Shown here piece after piece: positions 40,482 through 50,100 of a DNA stretch of 64,000 nucleotides (the stretch's first letter is position 1; the number at the start of each line of letters is the position of its first letter). Both the position numbers and the translations under genes were made by a program. The notes beneath the pieces were generated by a model. That model saw only the letters and a list, made by a program, of their open reading frames with translations, was not told the origin of the DNA and did no database searches. The stretch is from Angomonas deanei (taxonomy: Eukaryota; Euglenozoa; Kinetoplastea; Trypanosomatida; Trypanosomatidae), in contig LR877152.1 in assembly GCA_903995115.1 (NCBI GenBank), forward strand, positions 310,001-374,000, written 5' to 3'.

Positions 40482-42059
40482 TCAGTGGTACAGTCCGGTG
40501 GCCGCTCCTGCCGTCGACGACCGCGCCGCACGCAGAATGGCAAAACTCTCCTCCTCTGATATTTCCTGGAAGAGGATCATTTGAAAGATGGAGTCCCCCA
40601 CCGCCTCTCGCAGCAGCTGACTCACCTTTTCTAGGGAAACCACATTCGAGGACAACTGATCCACACTGCGCCGCTGTGCATCGGCGGCTTTGGCTAATAT
40701 TTGCAACGTGCGGCAGCAGTCAATGACCGCCGACACATCACTCCCGTCTGACATGCGAAGATACTTCAGCAGCGTGATGTGTGCCGAGCGCATCGCGATG
40801 AGGTTCAGTATGATTGTTTTCCGCTCCTCCGTCATGGGCTGCGAGAGAATGATTTCCACGACGGCACGGCCGCAGGACAGCTGACGGCGCTGTCGGACCG
40901 CGATGGCCCTGACGTCGTCGGTGTCCGCAATCACGAGTAAGTCATCATCCATGATATCAAAGCAATTGTTGAGGATCCTAGCGGTGAGGAGCGTGTTTTT
41001 GGCAGCCAGCGCGAGCAGCTCATTGCCCTCCACTCGGAAGCTCACATTGGTGTCGTGCAGATTGAGGTACATGAGGGTTTCCAGATACTCCTCACTGCTC
41101 ATCTCCTCTAGTAGTGGGTCACCAGAGGAGGAAGACACGGTGGTACCGGCGGGGAGTAGGTTCAGGCCGACAATGGGCAGCAGGTTAGAGCGAATCTCGT
41201 CGGTACAGCTTTGATAGAACTGAGACTCCTTTGTCAGCTGAATATCCCGCACGGCGTGTGAGATCTGGAGCACCGTCTCCTCCGACCGCGTCGTGCGCGC
41301 CCCTCGCACCCCTTGCGCCACGTTCGGTTGGTGGTAGTATACCAGTCGCAGCATCGCGGTATGGATGAGGGGGGCCATCTTGGGGTTGCCTTGGGCAATC
41401 ACCACGAGGAGGTCAATCGTATGGGAAACGACATCCGCCACATCCTCCCTCTGCAAGGCGTGCAATACCTGTGTCAGGCCTTCCTCATCGCACACCATCT
41501 CACGGTACACACGGCCGGAGTTGGCGATAAAGAGAAGCAGTCGCACTATCTCTAATCGGTCCACAGGCTGGATGAGCGGCGCACCGTCGGGGGTCTCCGA
41601 GTCTAGGCAGTCGGTGAGGGCGGCGTTCATGCCACTTTCACAAAACAAAGTAATATAACTAGTGCCCTTCATAAAAACGGAAAAGGACCGGAGCATCCAC
41701 AGCAGAACAGACGCCTCCTCACCCTTGTCGGTCGAAGTGTTGGGTGGCAGCTTGTAGCTCAGTCTAAACCACGACGTGACGCGGGTGAAGAAGAGCGGGG
41801 CGCCATCCCCGAGGTCCGCCTCTACTTCCCCAATAGTACTATTCTCATGCAACAGGCAGAACGCCATCAACAGTCGTGGTCGTACTACTTTGGTCTTGTC
41901 CCACAGCCCCACAAAGTACTCAGCACGGCGGCCATGTAAGGAGGGATCCATTGCCTCCTGCAGCCGCTGTTCCTGCTTTTCCTTTACACTCATGGACGAC
42001 TTGGCCTTTGGCTTCGGCTTCGTCCCTGCCGTGGTGGTGGTCGTTGTGCTCCGCTTCAT
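40482..42059 (-). CDS. ARMH1-like armadillo-helical protein
   Basis: A 525-residue helical-repeat protein. The N-terminal half resembles vertebrate ARMH1 (C1orf228): FVGLWDKTKVVRPRLLMAF, then NSTIGEVEADLGDGAPLFFT, RVTSWFRLSY, and LEIVRLLLFIANSGRVYREM followed by VCDEEGLTQVLHAL and AQGNPK. ARMH1 proteins are widespread in ciliated eukaryotes, so a flagellum-linked role is inferred, not shown. The N-terminus is Thr-rich (MKRSTTTTTTAGTKPKPKAK). No transmembrane segment or catalytic motif. The similarity is by eye and moderate. Confidence 0.65.
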   Translation of the reverse strand: MKRSTTTTTTAGTKPKPKAKSSMSVKEKQEQRLQEAMDPSLHGRRAEYFVGLWDKTKVVRPRLLMAFCLLHENSTIGEVEADLGDGAPLFFTRVTSWFRLSYKLPPNTSTDKGEEASVLLWMLRSFSVFMKGTSYITLFCESGMNAALTDCLDSETPDGAPLIQPVDRLEIVRLLLFIANSGRVYREMVCDEEGLTQVLHALQREDVADVVSHTIDLLVVIAQGNPKMAPLIHTAMLRLVYYHQPNVAQGVRGARTTRSEETVLQISHAVRDIQLTKESQFYQSCTDEIRSNLLPIVGLNLLPAGTTVSSSSGDPLLEEMSSEEYLETLMYLNLHDTNVSFRVEGNELLALAAKNTLLTARILNNCFDIMDDDLLVIADTDDVRAIAVRQRRQLSCGRAVVEIILSQPMTEERKTIILNLIAMRSAHITLLKYLRMSDGSDVSAVIDCCRTLQILAKAADAQRRSVDQLSSNVVSLEKVSQLLREAVGDSIFQMILFQEISEEESFAILRAARSSTAGAATGLYH

Positions 42060-42328
42060 TTCTACTAGTGGGTGGAATCTACTGTGAGGTTGCTATCCGT
42101 ATAGATTGAAAGGGAAGAAAAATGTGTTTGTGCAGTTTAAGCCACAAAAAAAAAAATCGGTCAAAGCAAAAGAAACAGATACGCATAAAACATTTCTCCA
42201 ATTAAAAGAGAACAGTTCAAATGTGATCACTAAATGTAAAATATTTTTTTGTTATAGACGAAATGTTGTACCTCATCTTGTTTATTATTACTACAAGGGT
42301 TATACTTTTTTTTTTTTTTTTGAATCAT

Positions 42329-42889
42329 TTATCGCAGAGCAGCGCGCTTCGTCTTCTTCACGGGCTGAAAGCAAATGAGGATGGTCCCCACCACAAGACC
42401 CACGACGACACACATCAAGATACCGACCTGCACTTCTATCAAGCGTCGCTTCGACTTGGGGAGCAGCTGGAACTGGAGACGTTGTCTATCCACCTGACTG
42501 CTATGGGCTTTCATGTAGTACGGGGACTCGGGGTCTTTGAGAATCTCATGGGCACGGAAGACGCGGTCGACCATTTGAGGGTTGGGCTTCGCGCCGTTCG
42601 CGCCGTAGAACGCTTTCCGCTCCTCGAACGCCTTATCGATATCTTCCACTGTGCAGTCAGAGGAGAGGCCAAGCACCTCCATGGGGTCGTACTGGGAGAG
42701 GAAGGCCTCCTGATCACGGTTACCGGACTGGGCGTACTGCGTGCGTCGCTGCAGGGTGAGGGCACCACAGGTGTTGCCCGCCGAGGAGGCGATGAGGGCG
42801 CGACGGGCGGAGGGCATGAACGTCACGCGTGGCAGCAGAGATTTCGTGCAGACCTGTAGCGGCTGCGCTAAGAGACGGCTACGAAACAT
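42329..42889 (-). CDS. J-like membrane protein lacking HPD, probably mitochondrial
   Basis: A 186-residue protein. The N-terminal 40 residues are basic and Ser/Ala-rich (MFRSRLLAQPLQVCTKSLLP), suiting a mitochondrial presequence. A J-like helix hairpin follows at about residues 67-125: YDPMEVLGLSSDCTVEDIDK, AFEERKAFYGANGAKPNPQM, then VFRAHEILKDPESPYYMK. Where a J-protein has HPDKN, this has GANGAKPN, so it cannot stimulate Hsp70 in the usual way. A transmembrane helix near the C-terminus (VGILMCVVVGLVVGTILICF) is followed by a basic tail. Candidates are a J-like scaffold of the inner membrane (compare Pam16, which also lacks HPD) or a related adaptor. Confidence 0.65.
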   Translation of the reverse strand: MFRSRLLAQPLQVCTKSLLPRVTFMPSARRALIASSAGNTCGALTLQRRTQYAQSGNRDQEAFLSQYDPMEVLGLSSDCTVEDIDKAFEERKAFYGANGAKPNPQMVDRVFRAHEILKDPESPYYMKAHSSQVDRQRLQFQLLPKSKRRLIEVQVGILMCVVVGLVVGTILICFQPVKKTKRAALR

Positions 42890-43074
42890 TTCCTGAACAC
42901 TGAAGTATTTATATACGATGTATCTAAATGAAAGAAACCAGAAAGGGTGGGGGAAGTAAAAAAAAAAAAAAAAAAATTAATCAAGATGCGCTCTCGAAGG
43001 AAACAACCTATTTTTGACTACATTCCGATAACAACAAACAACAACAATAATTCGTATAATATGATAGATAAGCG

Positions 43075-43953
43075 TTAATGATACAATATGGACGGCCTCC
43101 GTCCACCCTCCAGCTCCAAACTGACTAAATCGCGATCAAACAGCTCAATGAACTCTTCATTCTCCGCCCGGCTCTTATCTCCCGCGAACCGACGGTACTC
43201 CTCCAGGATACTTACTAGGCACCATCCCTGAATCTTCCGCAGACAGCCACAGACAATCCCTGTCCGATAACGGCCCATCGAGCACGTAATGAGGAGTGGG
43301 TAGAACTTGGGGTCGAGGAGAAGGTGCAGGGTGCTGACGACGATGGGCTCCGACAGGGTCATGAGGCCGCGGTGTCGGTTGGTCATACCGGTGGTGTAAA
43401 TAATAGGGCCGAACTCACTATTGAGGCGCTGTGGTACCAGCGAGGTGACAGGGGAGGTGTAGATGAAGTGACGCGCGTCGTCGGTGGTGTTCTCCCGTAG
43501 AAAGCGCCCCACGTTAGAGGAGACCATATTCGTATTGCTGGAGTCCTCCGCCCGGGGGAAGAAGGACTGGTTGACCGAAGGGGTGTACGACACCGGCGCC
43601 GCCTGTGAGGTGCCCTCCGTCTGTAGTCCTTCCTCCGCCGTCACGGTGAGATCATTGGGGAGGGTGGAGGGGAATCCGCTATTGACGACGGTCGTATTGG
43701 GTGCCTCCTCCGGCCGGGTGTACGAGTCCCCGGTTCTGCCCTGGGCACCCGACTGAGGCGGTTGGATCGGGCAGCAGATCATAATGTTGTTCTCCTGCAG
43801 CCAGCGAACAAACGCCTCGTCGGGGGTGTCGGTGAGGAGGACGCACGTCTTGAGGTTGAGGGAGGACAGAAAGCTATAGTGACGCGGCTCCGGCGATCCA
43901 CAGCGAAAGATGCGTTCCTCTACATACCCAAAGTTGGGAGGCGTTATTTTCAT
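43075..43953 (-). CDS. Atypical dual-specificity / tyrosine phosphatase, SIW14 (OCA) type
   Basis: A 292-residue protein. The start MKITPPNFGYVEERIFRCGS and the block PRHYSFLSSLNLKTCVLLTD match the N-terminal part of the SIW14/OCA Y_phosphatase2 family ('P.NF..V...IYRSG.P....F.FL..L.LKTii.L'). The catalytic loop is CSMGRYRTG, an intact C-x5-R-T, near residue 228, followed by LRKIQGWCLVSILEEYRRFA, as in the family. About 110 residues of Ser/Thr/Pro-rich low-complexity sequence are inserted between the two halves. In other eukaryotes these enzymes cleave inositol pyrophosphates or dephosphorylate proteins. The general acid position was not located with confidence. Confidence 0.8.
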   Translation of the reverse strand: MKITPPNFGYVEERIFRCGSPEPRHYSFLSSLNLKTCVLLTDTPDEAFVRWLQENNIMICCPIQPPQSGAQGRTGDSYTRPEEAPNTTVVNSGFPSTLPNDLTVTAEEGLQTEGTSQAAPVSYTPSVNQSFFPRAEDSSNTNMVSSNVGRFLRENTTDDARHFIYTSPVTSLVPQRLNSEFGPIIYTTGMTNRHRGLMTLSEPIVVSTLHLLLDPKFYPLLITCSMGRYRTGIVCGCLRKIQGWCLVSILEEYRRFAGDKSRAENEEFIELFDRDLVSLELEGGRRPSILYH

Positions 43954-44083
43954 CTAGCTCTAAAGAGAAAACGGAGGAAGTAATAATGAAACGACAGAAA
44001 GAATTGTGTGCTACAATGCATTGATGAAACTCTGTCACACTTTCCAAACAAAAAACTTTTTTTTTTATTCACTATAAAGCCGA

Positions 44084-44656
44084 TTAAAACTGAGGCGTTT
44101 GCATGCCGAAATTGTCTTTTTGTCTACTCTTGAGAGAGGCGTAAGGGTCTCGCCCACCGTCTGCCGCCACCTGCGTCTCGTGCTGGTCCCGCTTCTCTCG
44201 AATACGTGCGTAGCTCTCCTGCAAGGCACAGAGGGCGAGGGACATGCCGACGTCCGTCTTTAGACGATCCTTCAGCTTGACCATCAGCTCGTCGTCGTGG
44301 TAGACGGAGTCCGTGAGCGCGCGTAGGTCTTTCGCCGCGCCACCGTTCTGGCGAAGGTAGTTGACGTACTCCTCGTCATTGCGGACCTCTCGCTGGATTG
44401 CCATCATCCACTGCTGATCGCAGCAAGCCTGCAGCACCTCATAGTACAGCTGGGAGTCAAACATGCGGCCACAGGCGGTCTTGTAAGGGGTGTGCAGTCC
44501 CACACTGCTCTGCAAGTGGTGCCCTTTCCGTAAGCTTAAAGGGTTACTAGGGACGCCGTTCTCCCCTTCTGTCGGTAGCTGACCAGGGATCACCGTGCGA
44601 CGGGGGGTGCACCACACGCAGGCTGGTACAACTCTAGCATTGAATAACCGTTTCAT
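44084..44656 (-). CDS. Unknown protein, possible mitochondrial presequence
   Basis: A 190-residue protein starting MKRLFNARVVPACVWCTPRR, a basic, hydroxyl-poor N-terminus that could be an import signal. The rest is soluble and mostly helical (FDSQLYYEVLQACCDQQWMM, then VRNDEEYVNYLRQNGGAAKD). No recognised domain. Composition and spacer context (T-rich sense tract near 44057-44065) support a real gene. Neighbours on one side are small mitochondrial proteins, but co-transcription does not imply shared function here. Confidence 0.6.
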   Translation of the reverse strand: MKRLFNARVVPACVWCTPRRTVIPGQLPTEGENGVPSNPLSLRKGHHLQSSVGLHTPYKTACGRMFDSQLYYEVLQACCDQQWMMAIQREVRNDEEYVNYLRQNGGAAKDLRALTDSVYHDDELMVKLKDRLKTDVGMSLALCALQESYARIREKRDQHETQVAADGGRDPYASLKSRQKDNFGMQTPQF

Positions 44657-44942
44657 TTCTATTCTCTGATGCCACTATAAAATGGGAAAGAGAAAAAGAA
44701 CAGTGTAGTGTTGAGTGGATAGGTTAAAGTAAACAACTCACTTTCTACAGTTACCTTAATGGTCAGACTTTTAGTTTTAGTTTTATTTTTGTTGTTTTAT
44801 GTTATACTACCCGAAGATTACGCTATAATGAAAAAAAGTGGAAAAGAAAAAACTTTCACATCTACACTTACAAATACTATAGAAGTTTCACCAGGTATTC
44901 TTTATCGATGGAACATCAAAAAAAAAAAAAAAGTGCGGCACT

Positions 44943-45221
44943 TTACTCGATGGACTTCTTCAGCTCCTTGTACAGATCAACCGCCTCGGAGGAGATGTTG
45001 GAAATCAGTTCAGGGACAGGGGCAGGGGGGAGAGCAGCCTTTCTGGCGGCCTCGCGCTCCTGGAGGACCTTGGCGTTCTCGTTACGCACCTCCTGCTGAT
45101 ACTGGATCCAGAGGGCGTCGTTCTCGCTCTTTTCACGGAAGCCGCGGTTGAGGCCGAACCATGCTACCACGATATACGAGAAGTTACGGAACTGGTTAAG
45201 GGTCTTGGGAGCCGCTGACAT
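44943..45221 (-). CDS. Candidate mitochondrial ATP synthase subunit e
   Basis: A 92-residue protein: MSAAPKTLNQFRNFSYIVVA with an N-terminal hydrophobic helix that contains the GxxxG pattern (WFGLNRG), then a charged helical region (QYQQEVRNENAKVLQEREAA) and a helical C-terminus ending YKELKKSIE. A single N-terminal membrane helix with GxxxG and a polar coiled tail is the plan of ATP synthase subunit e, which promotes dimerisation with subunit g. I recall a protein very like this in the trypanosome ATP synthase dimer, encoded in the same chromosomal neighbourhood. The identification rests on memory plus architecture, so moderate confidence. Confidence 0.6.
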   Translation of the reverse strand: MSAAPKTLNQFRNFSYIVVAWFGLNRGFREKSENDALWIQYQQEVRNENAKVLQEREAARKAALPPAPVPELISNISSEAVDLYKELKKSIE

Positions 45222-45417
45222 GTGGGAAACTTAATATATAAAAATAAACACTACTGGAGAGGTGTGATGGAGAAAAATAGAATGAATAGGGAAAGTAGAG
45301 AACGGGGTCCGACTGAAAACAGTTATACGAAAAGGGGAACTAGCATAACACAAAACATTGGTTCTCTCGTTCTCGAGATGAATATTCTGTAATCATACGC
45401 GTCGTTTGTGCGCAGGC

Positions 45418-45705
45418 CTATTTCTCTTTGGCCTTTTCCACCTCATCCGATGGGACAGCGTCCCCCACAAAGCCATACACGGCGGGATTTTCCCTCTTGT
45501 ACAGTAAGTGACGCGCAGGGACGATCACCTCCTTCTCATCCTGGACGACCCCCATCACATTGCCACGGAATACAAAGTTGATCATGCCGATCCCGACTAA
45601 ACAGATAATAAGGCTTTTCGTACAGCCGATGAGGGTGGCGCCGGAAGGGCCGCTACTGAACCACGTGGAGGACGCAGCTCTGGCAACACGGGTACGGTGT
45701 AACAT
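45418..45705 (-). CDS. Small mitochondrial-type membrane protein
   Basis: A 95-residue protein. N-terminus MLHRTRVARAASSTWFSSGP is Arg/Ser/Ala-rich like a mitochondrial presequence. A transmembrane helix follows (LIICLVGIGMINFVFRG), then a polar region with a Tyr/Pro segment and a Lys/Glu end. No family recognised; small subunits of respiratory complexes have this plan. The sense strand upstream contains a C- and T-rich tract at about 45735-45760, a good pyrimidine tract. Confidence 0.6.
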   Translation of the reverse strand: MLHRTRVARAASSTWFSSGPSGATLIGCTKSLIICLVGIGMINFVFRGNVMGVVQDEKEVIVPARHLLYKRENPAVYGFVGDAVPSDEVEKAKEK

Positions 45706-45905
45706 TGAAGCAGACTACTTGTACAAAAATCAAACAGGGGGGGAAAGGGGGGGAGGGTGAAGTATTCATAACGGAATGAAAACAGAGACGGTAACGGCAT
45801 TCAAAATTTTTAAAACTTGATTCTTCTGCTCTATTCTGCTACCTTTTTTTTTTTGCATCCTGAAAATTTACATAATGGTTTTGTCCTAACGATCCTCCCT
45901 CTACG

Positions 45906-47003
45906 TTACGCAAACTTGTGGTGGTGCTCGCTCTGGCGACTGTACTTGAGCTCAATCGGCTTTCCAAACGCGTCCGGTGGAATGGCCTCCTTTTGTTCCT
46001 TTGGTTTCGTTAATGCTGGCAAGTCCTCCTCAATCACGTGGAAGGTGCGACCAAAGTGGTAGCGGTACTCTGGCAGGTGGCCGCCGTAACCGACCACGTG
46101 CTTCTGATACTGGGGCCGCGCGTCCTGCTCATCTCGCCCCCGCAGCCACTCATCACGGCGATCATTGGTACGGTAGGTATCGAACTTACGCTCTGTGCGC
46201 ACGCCCGTGTGCGTCATGCAGGAGAGGCCGGCGGTGGCACCGGGTTGGTTGGCGCCCTTGGCGGCGGTGCTGGCCTGTACCAGCGGGGCGGAGGACTGCA
46301 GTCGCTGCAGGATCATCTTCACCGCGTCAGGACCACCAGTCTGGTTCGGGAGAAGGGAAAGGAAGGCGGCTAGAAAGCTCAGCACATCCAGGGCGGGCAC
46401 CTGCTCTTGTGGGTAATTCTCCATGGTGAAGATGACGGCGGCCTCCTCATACACCGACTGTAGCGCGGCGCTGCAGTTGTTTTCGGTCACCCCCTCCGTG
46501 TCCTCGGCGGACGGCGCTAACAGGGAGGAGAGCAGATCTAGGACACTGTTCAGGGTCACCGGCGGCAGCTTCTCTACCGTCGTCCCGTCCGGGGACTCAC
46601 TCACGCTAACCGCGGCAGGGAACACCCCTCGCAGCGTCCTCACCTGGGCCGCACGCAGGTTGATGGAGGGGTTGACATCCGCCAGCAGTGGGTCCAACAT
46701 CACGAAGCCCACGGGGTCGCCATAGGCAACAAATAACGTGTGGTACTCCTCCGCGGAGAGCAGCACACCACACTGCTTGAAGACGTCTTTTAGTCCTTCC
46801 GGGTTGATGTGCTCGTATTGGCTACTATGAGAGGTGGAGGTCTTTTCTTTCTCGCACTCTTTTCGTATCACGGTTAGGAACTCTACGATACCCCTCGGGC
46901 CACTGCGCAAGAGTAGATCAATCACGTGATCGACCGCCGGAATCGCATTCTGTCTCGCGATCGCCAGCTCCTCCTTGGTTAAGATTTTCACCCTCGAAGA
47001 CAT
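45906..47003 (-). CDS. EF-hand-like protein with FAM166-type C-terminal motif, probable flagellar protein
   Basis: A 365-residue protein. The N-terminal half is helical and reminiscent of calcyphosin-like EF-hand pairs (LLLRSGPRGIVEFLTVIRKE, then GLKDVFKQCGVLLSAEEYHT), but canonical calcium loops are not obvious. The C-terminal part has VGYGGHLPEYRYHFGRTFHV, which closely resembles the FAM166/SPMIP signature 'GY.G.vP.y.y.fG.tf' found in microtubule inner proteins of axonemes. A Thr/Arg-rich segment containing RTNDRRDEWLRG lies before it. A doublet-microtubule or axonemal role is inferred from this motif. Frame and codon use are intact. Confidence 0.6.
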   Translation of the reverse strand: MSSRVKILTKEELAIARQNAIPAVDHVIDLLLRSGPRGIVEFLTVIRKECEKEKTSTSHSSQYEHINPEGLKDVFKQCGVLLSAEEYHTLFVAYGDPVGFVMLDPLLADVNPSINLRAAQVRTLRGVFPAAVSVSESPDGTTVEKLPPVTLNSVLDLLSSLLAPSAEDTEGVTENNCSAALQSVYEEAAVIFTMENYPQEQVPALDVLSFLAAFLSLLPNQTGGPDAVKMILQRLQSSAPLVQASTAAKGANQPGATAGLSCMTHTGVRTERKFDTYRTNDRRDEWLRGRDEQDARPQYQKHVVGYGGHLPEYRYHFGRTFHVIEEDLPALTKPKEQKEAIPPDAFGKPIELKYSRQSEHHHKFA

Positions 47004-47192
47004 TTGTAATGAGAGACGAAACGGTTTACTAACGGTGGAAAGAAAAGAGAGAAGAGACGGGCATTTAGTAGAACAGTAAATTCAACCGATTTGAATACTC
47101 CTCCCGTACCAACAACCTGAAAGTAAAAACTCCAGTGTAATGTCATCACAGCAAGTAAAATAATTGTATAGTGTAAGAATAATCTACATGAT

Positions 47193-50100
47193 TTACGTCG
47201 TAAAGGGGCGAAACACCACCGGTATCGTCGCCGTTCGTTCCGCCGCTGAGGAACTTCGGGAGGAGTACATGCTTCCCCACGTTTTCCCAGGTTGCTGGGA
47301 GGAGGACAGAAGTGCCCGGATATCCTCCGGTCCATCGTCAGTCCATGCCGAGCGCAGTTTCCAGATCGTCTCCTTCCACTGCTGTTGATCCCCTACTGCA
47401 AAGTAGTAGAGCGCCAGGTTGGCCAAGGCCCGCAACGTTTTGGTGTTGTGTTGGCCGGCGTAGGTGGAGAACACTTCTGCGGCCGAGTGGAAGCAGTTTT
47501 CGATTTCAGGGTCTGGGGGCAGTCGACCGGCGAAGACGGGGTCCTCCTCCTGCGGCAGGAGGGCGGTCGCCCGCTCAAACAGCAGCACACCCCTGTGCAG
47601 AGAGTCGCTGGCGGCGAGAATGTCTAGTGTGCAGTATTTTTTAAGAAGAGTGGTCATGTGCTGCACGCAGCTTTCCGCGCTAGCAAACTCTCCATCATCG
47701 GACAGATGGATGCCGGGAGGGGCCTGACGCAGCACGTAGAGTAACTCGGACGTGTAGCGGTGATACTGAACACTGAAGTTGTTTCCCAGATGCTGCAGCA
47801 CATTGTCTGCCTCGGTGATCACCTCTTGCATGAGACTCATGGCATAGACAATGTCCTCCGCGATGGTGGACTCCGCGTACTCGGGCAGACCGACAGGGTG
47901 CTCCACCAGCGGGAACGGCTTGAAGCACCGGCCGGCTTCTTCCAGCAAGTCCTGCACCCTCAAGAGTGGAATGTTCAGCTCTTGCAACACCAACCTGGTC
48001 TGACGTCGGAGCATTTGTAGGTGGGTACAGCGGTCGCTAAAGTTGCGAATTCGCTCCCGGCGAAGATCGATGGCGAGGTCTAATCCACTACCCATCCCAA
48101 ACGCATTGATATTGGCGAGGGCCACCCGGTTGTGACGGAACAGCTGTTTCACGTGATCCTCGTCGGAGAGGAAGCAGTCTTCCGCCAGGGCGATCCACAG
48201 AATGGCGGGGCTAGACGTCATGTTGGTGACCTTATTAAGCAACTCGATCCCTACCTTCTTGAGTGGCGGGAGGGGCTTCCGTCGACTACCACCGGCGCCG
48301 TATCCCTCCTGGTCCCCACACCGGAAGCGCTGCATGCTCAGAAAAGGAATCAGGGACGCCCCGTAGAGGTCCCACTCCCGGTGGGTTGCCTCCCGGCGGT
48401 AGTACAAGTTCCGCAGCAGCTGCCGTGTCTGCACCTCTACCCAACGAGGGACCGTGAAATACTCCACCGAGTCCTTCACCTGACTCTTTGGGGTAAAGTC
48501 CTTGACCACCGCAAACGCATCGTCCATGGAACCGTCCACAATGGAGACCCCGAAGGCGTTGCACAAGGCGTCGTAGACGTACCGCTTGTCTTCCGCGTTC
48601 ATTGGCTCGCTCAGCTCCGGCGCCATGCTCGCTGTCAGATGGAACTTTCGGTAAATAAACGGCAGTACGAACTCCTTGTACGTCCCGTGCAGCCGCTCCA
48701 CCTCTGGCCATATCATGGCATCCTCGACGCTCGTGCGGTAGTACACATTATCAGACAGTTCGTCCCCAGAGTACTCCATGAACGCCAGCAACGCTTTTTC
48801 AATAATGGACTGAAAAGACTTTTGGCCACTGGGGTTCGAGAGCCCGCCGACGGTCATGCCCCCGAAGAGAGGGTTGAGCGACGGGGTGGTGTCCTCCACG
48901 TAGGCGCTCGGGATGTCATCTTTCCTACTCCGGCCGACGTCATTTTCGCCTTTGGTGTCTTGCCCAACATTGGCGACCACGTTTGGCTGGCCAATAAAGA
49001 GTAGCGCCGCCCGCTTCAGTTTGCCCATAAAGGAGGAAAACACATTGGTGACGCTTTCGGGTCGGCGAATGGACAGGAACACGTCATCCTCGCCGTAGTC
49101 GTTGTCGGAGGGGATAAAGTCTGGTTCATCGTCAAAGAATCCCGTCGGAGCGGTGCTATCCTTGGCGGGGGAGGCGGCCGACTCCTCCTTCGTCAATGGC
49201 TGGGGTTGGAGGTGGACGTTGGGGAAGCGCGTCTCGTAAATGTGGCACGTGATGAATGCCTTGAGGCCGCGGAAGAATATCTCCCGCTTCACCTCACGGA
49301 CCATGTGCGCCGGCGGTGAGGCGTGCTGGGTGAGAGTGAGGTACAGAATACCCAACAAACTCTTGGGGTAGCCGGCTTTCGTGAAGGCCTCAATAATACT
49401 GCCCGTTGCGAACAGGTTGATGGCGTCCTCCGGCATCAGTTTGGCGAACTCATCGTCGGAGGAAAAATCGGACTCCTCCGGCATGCTGCAGCTCGCCGTC
49501 GCCGCCGTCCGCTCCGACTGGGCAAAGGTGTTCGTCGTCGTGTACGTGTTGGTATTGGTATTCGTATTCGTGTTGGTATTGGTGTTTGTCATCATGGTGT
49601 TGGTATGGTTATTATTGATGTTTGGGGAGCTAGGGGAATAGGGCATATCGCCCACCCGACTGCTGGCATTATTGGTGTTGCTGTTGTCCTGCGCCACCTC
49701 CACCGTCACACTCCCGTTCAAAAACGTCGAGGTGCCTTTCCGGCTCCGTCGCTCCTGGCGAATTGCGATGGCCCTCGCAATTCGCTTGCGCTTCACCTTC
49801 TCCAACTGCCGCTCTCGAACTTTTGCGATTAAATTGAACATTTCCACATCAATTTCATTCTTCATAAACTCCAACGTCAGCTGATTTTCAAAAATAAAAG
49901 CGTCTTGCATGTAGGTGCGGCACGACAGCTTGGCGTCCCGGGTGGCGAGGAGGAGTGGGTTCACGCAACTGAGGCACTGATTCACGGGGGAAATGTGCGC
50001 CTGCTGCCGTCCGTGGAGCCACTGGGGGAACCACCTTCTATTGTTGAAAAAGTAGTAGCGACCGTCTCGCCCAAAGTGGGCCTGCACGTTCCTAGGCAGA

